Positions 1 through 5,581 of a DNA stretch of 5,856 nt are shown here, piece after piece (positions within the stretch are counted from its first letter, which is position 1; each line of letters starts with the position of its first letter). This DNA comes from Campylobacteraceae bacterium UBA1877 (GTDB lineage: Bacteria > Campylobacterota > Campylobacteria > Campylobacterales > Campylobacteraceae), in assembly GCA_002352945.1 (NCBI GenBank), contig DDHL01000013.1, positions 6,076 through 11,931 of the forward strand. Reading direction: 5' to 3'. Position numbers and translations under genes: made by a program. The notes under the pieces are model-generated. The model worked only from the letters and a program-made list of their open reading frames with translations. It had not been told where the DNA came from and did no database searches.

Positions 1-340
1 TGTTGGAAAACTGCAGTGCAAAATTACTCAAACTCAAGACTATTTTCATCTTGAATTAAAAGATGATGGCAGGGGGTTAGATCCAGATATTATCCGTCAA
101 AAAGCCATAGAAAGAGGAATAGATATTGCACAAGATTGCACTGATGAGGATCTTTTTCTTCTTATATTTGAAGATGGTTTTTCACTTAAAAAAGGTGTTA
201 CACAAATCTCTGGGCGCGGTGTGGGGTTAAGCGCTTTAAGGGCTGAAGTTGAGGCTCTTGGCGGAAGTTTGCAAGTTAGTTCCCATTTGGGTCAAGGAAG
301 TACATTTACTTTTAAAATCCCTTTTAAAAAGAGGAGTTAG
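1..340 (+). CDS. CheA-like histidine kinase, C-terminal ATPase domain (5' partial)
   Basis: The reading frame is open from the left edge (first whole codon at base 2) to TAG at 338-340, giving 112 residues of the C-terminal end of a GHKL-type ATP-binding domain. In order I see the D-box DDGRGLD, an F-box region (LIFEDGFSLKKGV), the glycine lid SGRGVGLSAL, and the closing G-box GQGSTFTFKIPF. The lid and the spacing of these boxes are like those of CheA rather than ordinary sensor kinases, but the protein ends right after the ATPase domain, with no CheW-like domain. It is therefore probably a CheA-related sensor kinase outside the main chemotaxis complex. Its input and phosphotransfer domains lie outside the window, so the signal is unknown. 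The next gene starts 2 bases after its stop and encodes a periplasmic binding protein, which suggests a shared operon and possibly a shared signal. The ATPase identity is secure; the exact kinase class is inferred. Confidence 0.85.
   Translation, partial: VGKLQCKITQTQDYFHLELKDDGRGLDPDIIRQKAIERGIDIAQDCTDEDLFLLIFEDGFSLKKGVTQISGRGVGLSALRAEVEALGGSLQVSSHLGQGSTFTFKIPFKKRS
331..336 (+). promoter_or_regulatory. Ribosome binding site of the solute-binding protein gene
   Basis: GAGGAG lies 6 bases before the ATG at 343 and inside the last codons of the kinase gene. This strong Shine-Dalgarno site supports that start and suggests that the two genes are translated from one message. Confidence 0.75.
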
Positions 341-342
341 CA

Positions 343-1053
343 ATGAGAATTGGGTTGGTTTTGCTATTTTGGTTTTTAACAGCAAGTTTTGCTTTTAGCT
401 CTCCGGTTGATAAGATAACCTTTATCACCGAAGAGTATCCGCCATATAACTACACAAAAGATGGAAAATTGCATGGCAAAAATACTAAAATCATCCAAAA
501 ACTTTTTGAATTAACCAAAAGCAGCAAAAGCGTAGATGATATACTTGTGTTGCCATGGGCTATTGGATATGAAAAAGCTCTTGAAACTCCTAATATTGCA
601 CTCTTTTCAACCACAAGAACCAAACAAAGAGAGCCTCTTTTTAAATGGGTTGGGCCACTCTCATCTCACGAAACCGTTCTTTTAGGGCACAAAGATTTAC
701 TTAAAAAGCCCATTGATATATCAAAACTTAGCATCGTTGTAATTCACAAAGATGCAGGTGCGCAGCTTTTAGAGAGTCTATCTATAAAACCAAAGCAGGT
801 TATTACGGCCGAAGATAATATTGAAGCAGCCCAAATGCTCTATTATGGAAGGGTTGATGCGTGGGCTTATGGAGAGCTTACGGGAAAATGGATACTTAAA
901 ACACTTGGAATCAATCCAGACAATTACCAATCAATCTACTCATTAGGAAAAAAAGATCTCTATCTTGCGCTAAATCCAAAAACCGACCCAAAGGCAATAG
1001 AAGCATTAAAAGAGGCTTTAGCAAAAATAAAGTCCCAAGAAGCTAGCAAGTAA
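343..1053 (+). CDS. Periplasmic solute-binding protein, family 3 (amino-acid type)
   Basis: This 236-residue protein has a clear signal peptide: a short basic start, a hydrophobic core at residues 3-18, and a likely signal peptidase I site after Ala-Phe-Ser (residues 17-19). There is no lipobox Cys, so it should be soluble in the periplasm. Residues 25-228 fit the SBP_bac_3 fold (PF00497, COG0834). The segment EEYPPYNY (30-37) is a typical N-lobe ligand loop, TTRTKQRE (90-97) followed by F-KWVGPL supplies the family Arg, and the YYGRVDAWAYGE stretch (167-178) is the usual C-lobe motif. The length of about 235 residues is normal. No permease or ABC ATPase gene is visible. The gene instead follows a histidine kinase, so a sensing role (ligand-bound protein presented to the kinase) is as likely as uptake. 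The ligand cannot be named; polar amino acids are the usual family substrates. The start is fixed by the GAGGAG site and the signal peptide. Confidence 0.88.
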   Translation: MRIGLVLLFWFLTASFAFSSPVDKITFITEEYPPYNYTKDGKLHGKNTKIIQKLFELTKSSKSVDDILVLPWAIGYEKALETPNIALFSTTRTKQREPLFKWVGPLSSHETVLLGHKDLLKKPIDISKLSIVVIHKDAGAQLLESLSIKPKQVITAEDNIEAAQMLYYGRVDAWAYGELTGKWILKTLGINPDNYQSIYSLGKKDLYLALNPKTDPKAIEALKEALAKIKSQEASK

Positions 1054-1074
1054 GCTTAAGTCTTAGCTTTTTTT
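1038..1074 (+). terminator. Possible weak intrinsic terminator after the solute-binding protein gene
   Basis: AAGCTA at 1040-1045 can pair with TAGCTT at 1064-1069. A competing 5-bp stem is AAGCT at 1052-1056 with AGCTT at 1065-1069. Either is followed directly by a run of seven T (1068-1074). The stems are short and AT-rich and overlap both stop codons of the convergent genes. On the - strand the same hairpin is not followed directly by a T-run, so only + strand termination is proposed. Confidence 0.3.
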
Positions 1075-1262
1075 CGCAAAACTTCTACACTTTGGCCACC
1101 TATGCCCCAGTTTTGCGTTGGCACCTCTTCAATTACAACAACAGTTGTAGCTGGGTTTTTACCCAGAGTTTTTGCAAGCAGATTGGTTACTCCCTCAATT
1201 AAAGCAGCCTTTTGCTCCTTTGTAGCACCCTCATCGGTAATTTTTATATTAACATAAGGCAA
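1056..1262 (-). CDS. 4-oxalocrotonate tautomerase family protein, DmpI-like
   Basis: This is a 68-residue protein of the small tautomerase superfamily (4-OT, PF01361). After removal of the initiator Met the chain starts with Pro, the catalytic base of the family, and the protein keeps the WGIGG motif near residue 55 and the short beta-alpha-beta layout. Such proteins form hexamers in the cytoplasm and catalyse keto-enol tautomerisation. Aligned by eye to Pseudomonas 4-OT, the two substrate-binding arginines (Arg11 and Arg39) are absent, with a small residue and Val in their places, and Trp stands at Phe50. The Helicobacter DmpI protein, as I recall it, differs in the same way at Arg39. The physiological substrate is therefore unknown. 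The start codon is TTG at 1260-1262: only this start puts Pro second, and it has an AAGGA site 6 bases upstream. The gene converges with the solute-binding protein gene, with 2 bases between the stop codons. Confidence 0.88.
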   Translation of the reverse strand: MPYVNIKITDEGATKEQKAALIEGVTNLLAKTLGKNPATTVVVIEEVPTQNWGIGGQSVEVLRKKAKT

Positions 1263-1333
1263 ATTTCATCCTTAAAGTTCATTTTTAAAAAAGCAAGCTT
1301 TTACATCAATCCAAACAGATAGAGAAAACAAAA
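1263..1333 (-). other. 71-base gap between the OmpA-like gene and the tautomerase
   Basis: This is the only sizeable gap in the - strand gene series. Apart from the tautomerase ribosome site it holds a small imperfect hairpin (AAAAG-CTTG-CTTTT on the - strand, about 1289-1302) followed by only two T. This could be a weak terminator or attenuator. I see no convincing -10/-35 promoter pair. Whether the tautomerase is co-transcribed with the upstream genes cannot be decided here. Confidence 0.3.
1269..1273 (-). promoter_or_regulatory. Ribosome binding site that decides the TTG start of the tautomerase
   Basis: On the - strand AAGGA (TCCTT on +) lies 6 bases before TTG at 1262-1260. A nearby ATG at 1268-1266 is in another frame and closes after a few codons, so TTG is the true start. 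Confidence 0.65.
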
Positions 1334-2515
1334 TTAGTAATCTCCTTTTAAAAATGTTTGAATCTCTTTGATTGCTTTAGAATTTGATATATTAAATTTA
1401 ACTTCAATACGCCTTGAAGCCTCCATATCCTCTTTACCCTCTTTGTCATAAATCAAATCACTAAATGAGCGTCCACTTGCACTTAAATATTTTTGCAAAA
1501 GCGCTCTATCTAAACCCGGCCATTTATAAATCTCTTCCATAACCGACAAAGCTCTTTGTTGGGAGAGGTAAAGATTGTACATGTATGAACCCGATGAATC
1601 TGTATGACCCTCAATAACAATTCGGTCGATATTTTCTCTAATGTTTTCATCATTTAAAAGAACTTCAAGATAAGGCAAAAGCCTCTTTTTTAACTGCTCA
1701 GCCGCTTCTGGGCGCAGCGTATATTTGCCTGTTTCAAAAAGAATTTGAGAAGGAAGTCTGATTGCTCCGCTATTTTCATCTACATCGATACTATCGCCTA
1801 GTTTCTCTTTTAGCGCCTTTATTACTTGGATGCGGATTCCAGTGAGGTTTTGGATTCGAGCCCTTGTTATATTCAAATCTTCAACTAACTTTTGATGGGC
1901 TAAGGTTTTATCCAAAAGTTTTTTGCCCAAAAGTGCAATTTCATCATTTTTTAGCGCGATTTGGCTTTGCTGCTCTTGTATTGCCGCTTTAGCCTGTTTT
2001 AAATCTTCAAGAGCTTCAAGCGCCATAGATTCGGCATCATCTCGCAAAGTTTTTGTCTCAAGGAGTAAATCTTTTAAAGCATTCACTTCAGCTTGAGAGA
2101 GTCTTAACTGCTCTTTTTTTTCATCAATGCTTTTTGCCTGCTCTTGAAGCAAAACCTTAGCAGCATCTAAGGATGCTTGGGTTTGATTAATATCTTCATT
2201 TGCCTTTTTTAAAGCCTCTTCAAGCCTAGCTTTTGTAAATATAAGCTCTTTATTTTCAAGTTGAACTGCAATTAATTTATCTGTAATCTTAGCAACATCT
2301 TGCTTCTTTTTTGCAAGCTCAGCCTCACTTAGCTCAAGCTCTCTTTTTTGCGCTTCCAAATCGGTTCTAATTGCAATCAAATCGCCTTGCATATAGACAT
2401 ATTTAACTACAATTGCTCCAATTAAAAGGATAAAGACAAAAAGCAAACCTGCCATCAAATCTGCATAGGCAACCCAAAAATTTTGGTCTGTGCTTTGAGA
2501 TCGACGAAAACGCAT
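1334..2515 (-). CDS. MotB/OmpA-like stator protein with long periplasmic coiled coil
   Basis: This 393-residue protein has one inner-membrane helix (about residues 20-41), preceded by the motif AYADLMAG (16-23). Asp19 matches the proton-binding Asp of MotB (Asp32 in the AYADFM motif of E. coli). Residues 45-235 are an almost unbroken charged coiled coil rich in Leu, Glu, Lys, Gln and Ala. Residues 245-375 form an OmpA-like peptidoglycan-binding domain: LFETGKYTLRPEA (259-271), IEGHTDSSGS (301-310), LSQQRA (317-322) and EASRRIEVKF (365-374). Asp306 and Arg321 are 15 residues apart, as are the diaminopimelate-binding Asp and Arg of E. coli OmpA. There is no signal peptide cleavage site or beta barrel, so 'OmpA family' refers only to the C-terminal domain. 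The ATG overlaps the stop of the MotA-like gene by one base (TAATG), so the two are probably translationally coupled partners of one proton-driven complex. The process it powers is unknown. Confidence 0.85.
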   Translation of the reverse strand: MRFRRSQSTDQNFWVAYADLMAGLLFVFILLIGAIVVKYVYMQGDLIAIRTDLEAQKRELELSEAELAKKKQDVAKITDKLIAVQLENKELIFTKARLEEALKKANEDINQTQASLDAAKVLLQEQAKSIDEKKEQLRLSQAEVNALKDLLLETKTLRDDAESMALEALEDLKQAKAAIQEQQSQIALKNDEIALLGKKLLDKTLAHQKLVEDLNITRARIQNLTGIRIQVIKALKEKLGDSIDVDENSGAIRLPSQILFETGKYTLRPEAAEQLKKRLLPYLEVLLNDENIRENIDRIVIEGHTDSSGSYMYNLYLSQQRALSVMEEIYKWPGLDRALLQKYLSASGRSFSDLIYDKEGKEDMEASRRIEVKFNISNSKAIKEIQTFLKGDY

Positions 2516-3777
2516 TACTTTAAGGCATCCAGTTTTTTGATGATTTGCTCGGTTTCAGCATCAATCATCCGCAAACTCTCCCGCAAAGATTCTACCTCGG
2601 GTGCGGGACGAACCTCATTTGTATCAGCTTGGTTTTTAAAGAGCTCCAAACTCTCTATGAATTGCTTGGTAAGCTTTACATGTAAAGAGCCCATATGTTT
2701 GCTTGACTCTTCAAGCTCTTTTGTAACCTTTAAAACACTCTCTTCAAAGGTTTTTACAACTTTTTTATTGGCCTCTTGAGTAATCTCTCTTTCTTTTGCA
2801 ATATCTACATGTAAAGCTTTTATGGTTTCGTTAAATTGGTGCAGCGCATCAAGTATGTGACCGTGCAAAACTCCAAGATTGCGCTGTTTTTCTTGAGATT
2901 TGCTCAAAGCTTCCATCCCCTCTTTTAGATGGAGCGCTCCTTTGCGAACCGACTCAGCTTCAAGGGAGAGCATCTTATCAAAGAGCTCAAATTTATCTTC
3001 AATGCTTTTGGATAATTTTTCAAAAAAGTCATTTGAGCTTAAACGCTCAAACATGGAGCCAATCTTTTCAAAGTGAAGAAGATTCTCTTTTAAATAGGCT
3101 TGCTCAATCTCCTCTTTTGTCCAAAAAAGCCCTTTAACTTCTTGGCGAATCGATTCAATAGCCTTATCAAACTTACTCAATCCTCTTTTTTCAAAAAATA
3201 TCCACCAAAGTGAGAGTAAAATCCCATAAATTGAAACATAAAAAGCAGTTCCTACACCACTAAGAAGCTGGCTTATCTCTTTTTCTAAGGCTTCAGAGGT
3301 TTGGGACGAAAAATCGGGCATTGTCATTGCAATTGAGATAAAGGTTCCTAAAATCCCCATTGTTGGGAAAATTCCAGCTCCAACTGAAGCGTAATTGTCG
3401 TTTCGAATCCGCTTTGAAAACTCATCTACAAAACTATCAAAGCTAGCATTTGATTTTGTATGTTCGCCAATTTTCATTAGATTTTTTACAATGTATTGCT
3501 TTAGCTCAATGCGAAAATCTTCGTGATGGTGCTTAAAATAGCACGCTCCAAATTCGGCATTGTGTCTTGCAAAAAGAAGTGAAACCAAAAAGATAAGTCC
3601 GATTAAAACAATGCTGTGGATTTCAACGCGAAAGTCTAAAACTCCAAAAAAACCTAAAAGAAAGTAAAGATAAACTAAAGCTGGAAGGGCGATTATTTTA
3701 AAATAAATCGCCAAACAAGAGGAGTTTTGATTGTCCAAAACCGTCAAATTGCGCAGAGCTTCTTCGTGGGTTTGCAT
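2515..3777 (-). CDS. MotA/TolQ/ExbB-like proton-channel protein with long cytoplasmic tail
   Basis: This 420-residue inner-membrane protein has four predicted membrane helices at about residues 22-46, 52-70, 131-152 and 171-195. Helix 3 (GIFPTMGILGTFISI, 136-150) matches the ExbB/TolQ/MotA channel pattern Pro-x-x-Gly-x-x-Gly-Thr, with Thr145 in the conserved position. Helix 4 (SGVGTAFYVSIYGILLSL, 173-190) matches the second channel helix, with Ser182 where ExbB and MotA carry Thr. In this family five copies surround two MotB/ExbD-type subunits. Residues 200-420, predicted cytoplasmic, are nearly all helical and coiled-coil-like, far longer than the short MotA C-terminus and reminiscent of the ZorA tail. 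There are no FliG-binding features that I can recognise, and no flagellar genes nearby. AGGGGGA lies 5 bases before its ATG. The next gene, its MotB-like partner, overlaps it by one base. The channel family is secure; the specific function is not known to me. Confidence 0.82.
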   Translation of the reverse strand: MQTHEEALRNLTVLDNQNSSCLAIYFKIIALPALVYLYFLLGFFGVLDFRVEIHSIVLIGLIFLVSLLFARHNAEFGACYFKHHHEDFRIELKQYIVKNLMKIGEHTKSNASFDSFVDEFSKRIRNDNYASVGAGIFPTMGILGTFISIAMTMPDFSSQTSEALEKEISQLLSGVGTAFYVSIYGILLSLWWIFFEKRGLSKFDKAIESIRQEVKGLFWTKEEIEQAYLKENLLHFEKIGSMFERLSSNDFFEKLSKSIEDKFELFDKMLSLEAESVRKGALHLKEGMEALSKSQEKQRNLGVLHGHILDALHQFNETIKALHVDIAKEREITQEANKKVVKTFEESVLKVTKELEESSKHMGSLHVKLTKQFIESLELFKNQADTNEVRPAPEVESLRESLRMIDAETEQIIKKLDALK

Positions 3778-3782
3778 TATAA

Positions 3783-3789
3783 TCCCCCT
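3783..3789 (-). promoter_or_regulatory. Ribosome binding site of the MotA-like gene
   Basis: On the - strand AGGGGGA lies 5 bases before the ATG at 3777-3775. It is much stronger than anything in front of the downstream MotB-like gene, so the channel subunit should be made at a higher rate than its partner. Confidence 0.65.
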
Positions 3790-3792
3790 AAA

Positions 3793-4491
3793 TTAGAGTA
3801 AAGTTGTGCTTATAAGTCCAATCAATCCACCAAAAAATCCACCCCAAACCACAAGCCATCCTAAGTGCTCTTTAATAAGCTTTGCAACTATATCTTTTAC
3901 CATGCTTGGGGTTAGGCTATCAAGTCTTGCTTGAATCATCCCTTCAAGCATAGCATAAATATCATCTTTTGAGTATGATTTTTGCAAATATTCATCTAAC
4001 TTTTGAGTAAAATCTTCTTGTTGGACCAGATCGACCAAAGCCTTTTTAAGCTCCCCCACAAAAGGCTCTTTTAAGCCATCAAGGGCACTTGGCCCACCTA
4101 ACATTCCTAACATTGGACCAAAAGAGGAGTTTATTACGCTAACTTTTAGCGCATCAAACGCTGGAGTTAAATCGCTCTTTTGAATAAGGGGCGCTAGCTC
4201 AACCTTAGCGCTTTTGTGTTCAAAAAAACTCTCTAACTTCTCTTTTGAAAAAAACTCTTCCATAATAAGTCTTTTAATTGCGCTCTTAAAAGCTTCAAAG
4301 CGAAGCTCAATAACTCCTGAACCATAAAGCAGCGGTACACGCTCAAAGAGCATATGCACCGCAAGATGGTTTGTAAGCGCTCCTGAGAGCCCAAAGAGCC
4401 CCGCCATCAAAAGAGCTTTTATACCGCTAAAAAACCCAAAAACAGCCAAAAAGACACAGATGAAATTTGTAATTAAACTCTTTGCTTGCAT
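3793..4491 (-). CDS. DUF445 family membrane protein
   Basis: This 232-residue protein has a hydrophobic N-terminus (residues 6-38, probably two short helices) and a C-terminal membrane helix (about 210-231). The signature GALTNHLAVHMLFERVPLLYG (37-57, key residues Thr40-Asn41, Met47-Leu48-Phe49 and Pro53) is the conserved N-terminal motif of DUF445 (PF04286, YheB-like). The ending HLGWLVVWGGFFGGLIGL (209-226) is the matching C-terminal motif. Between them lies a helical soluble region, probably on one face of the inner membrane. The family has no established biochemical function that I know of. It starts 2 bases after the aldolase stop without a clear Shine-Dalgarno site, so translation probably depends on ribosomes arriving from the aldolase gene. 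It precedes the MotA-like gene by 15 bases, which hints at a link with that membrane complex. Family assignment is by motif reading only. Confidence 0.8.
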   Translation of the reverse strand: MQAKSLITNFICVFLAVFGFFSGIKALLMAGLFGLSGALTNHLAVHMLFERVPLLYGSGVIELRFEAFKSAIKRLIMEEFFSKEKLESFFEHKSAKVELAPLIQKSDLTPAFDALKVSVINSSFGPMLGMLGGPSALDGLKEPFVGELKKALVDLVQQEDFTQKLDEYLQKSYSKDDIYAMLEGMIQARLDSLTPSMVKDIVAKLIKEHLGWLVVWGGFFGGLIGLISTTLL

Positions 4492-4493
4492 CT

Positions 4494-5564
4494 TTAATTG
4501 CGATTAAGAGCGTTTAAATCTAAAAAGGCTTTTTGTAGCCTTGTAACCATTGACTTTTCACCCTCTCTTAGCCATTTTCTAGGATCATAATATTTTTTAT
4601 TTGGCTTATCTTCACCCTCTGGGTTGCCAATTTGAGCCTGTAAATAAGGCTCATACTTAGAGACGTAGCTGCGAACTCCATCCCAAAAAGCCCACTGGGT
4701 ATCTGTATCAATGTTCATCTTAATAACCCCATACTCAACCGCTTCGCGAATCTCTTCTAAGGTTGAGCCTGAACCGCCATGAAATACGAAATTAACCGGT
4801 TTTGGACCAAGGTCAAATTTCTTTTGAATATACTCTTGAGAGTTTTTCAAAATTGATGGGCGCAAAACCACATTTCCAGGTTTGTACACACCATGCACAT
4901 TTCCAAATGAGGCTGCAATTGTAAATTTATCGCTAATTTTACTGAGCCGCTCATACGCATAAGCTACCTCTTCTGGCTGGGTATACAAAAGAGCATTATC
5001 AACATTGGTATTATCAACGCCATCCTCTTCACCGCCAGTTACTCCAAGCTCAATTTCAAGTGTCATTCCTATCGCACTCATGCGTTTTAAATACTTTTCG
5101 CAAGTTGCAATATTCTCTTCAAGCGGCTCTTCGGATAAATCGATCATATGAGAGCTAAAAAGAGGCTTTCCAACTGATTCATAATGGCGCTCACCAGCAT
5201 CTAACAAGGCATCAATCCAAGGAAGGAGCTTTCTTGCGGCATGATCAGTATGCAAAATAACAGGAATGTTGTAAGCTTCAGCTAAAACATGCACATGGGT
5301 AGCTCCAGATATTGCACCCAAAAGTGCTCCCTCATCGCTATCTAGCCCTTTTCCTCCCATAAATTGAGCTCCACCATGAGAAAATTGGATAATAACAGGG
5401 GAGTTTGCAGTTTTAGCAGCCTCTAAAACCGCATTTATTGAAGTGGAGCTAACAACGTTCACTGCAGGTAAAGCAAAGCCCTTCTCTTTTGCGTGAGCAA
5501 AAAGCGCTTGCAAATCATCACCAAAAATTACACCAGGCTTTACTACATCCAACACTTTAGCCAT
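4494..5564 (-). CDS. fba: Fructose-bisphosphate aldolase, class II (class IIA type)
   Basis: This cytoplasmic zinc enzyme of glycolysis and gluconeogenesis interconverts fructose 1,6-bisphosphate with glyceraldehyde 3-phosphate and dihydroxyacetone phosphate. From the ATG at 5564-5562 it is 356 residues, the length of E. coli FbaA (359). Zinc ligands are present: His108 (in HTDHAARK), Glu172 (EIELGVTGGEEDG), His224 (FGNVHGVYKPG) and His262 (FHGGSGS). Also present are the catalytic Asp107, Glu180 of the mobile loop, Asn284 in MNIDTDTQWAF, and Arg329 in YYDPRKWLR, the phosphate-binding Arg of the class IIA branch. A GTG directly upstream (5567-5565) would add one Met, but AGGGGG sits 6 bases from the ATG and only 3 from the GTG, so ATG is preferred. 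It follows the PEB4-like gene by 17 bases, the order I recall from Campylobacter jejuni. In species that lack phosphofructokinase the enzyme serves mainly gluconeogenesis; whether that applies here is not visible. Confidence 0.97.
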   Translation of the reverse strand: MAKVLDVVKPGVIFGDDLQALFAHAKEKGFALPAVNVVSSTSINAVLEAAKTANSPVIIQFSHGGAQFMGGKGLDSDEGALLGAISGATHVHVLAEAYNIPVILHTDHAARKLLPWIDALLDAGERHYESVGKPLFSSHMIDLSEEPLEENIATCEKYLKRMSAIGMTLEIELGVTGGEEDGVDNTNVDNALLYTQPEEVAYAYERLSKISDKFTIAASFGNVHGVYKPGNVVLRPSILKNSQEYIQKKFDLGPKPVNFVFHGGSGSTLEEIREAVEYGVIKMNIDTDTQWAFWDGVRSYVSKYEPYLQAQIGNPEGEDKPNKKYYDPRKWLREGEKSMVTRLQKAFLDLNALNRN

Positions 5565-5570
5565 CACATA

Positions 5571-5576
5571 CCCCCT
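5571..5576 (-). promoter_or_regulatory. Ribosome binding site that decides the aldolase start
   Basis: On the - strand AGGGGG lies 6 bases before ATG at 5564-5562. Two other starts are closer and less likely: GTG at 5567-5565 (3 bases) and an ATG at 5569-5567 that is followed at once by TGA. Confidence 0.65.
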
Positions 5577-5581
5577 AAAAA

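Noticed and set aside
1266..1268. ATG as the tautomerase start
   Set aside because: It is out of frame with the tautomerase and meets a stop within a few codons.
1285..1325. A sigma-54 type promoter before the tautomerase
   Set aside because: GG and GC pairs occur on the - strand but the spacing is 12 or 16 bases instead of the required 10, so the match is chance.
2483..2779. Open frame of 98 codons on the + strand
   Set aside because: It lies wholly antisense to the MotA-like gene and the start of its partner. Its product is Ser/Lys/Phe rich without a recognisable domain, as expected for the complement of a coiled-coil gene.
1334..3777. A Zorya anti-phage system (ZorAB)
   Set aside because: The channel plus MotB-like pair with a tail resembles ZorAB, but the adjacent genes are DUF445 and a tautomerase, not ZorC/ZorD/ZorE-like effectors, and the locus looks like conserved core operon.
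1334..3777. Flagellar stator genes motA and motB
   Set aside because: The MotA-like protein has a far longer helical tail and no recognisable FliG-contact loop. The MotB-like coiled coil is much longer than in flagellar MotB, and no flagellar genes are present.
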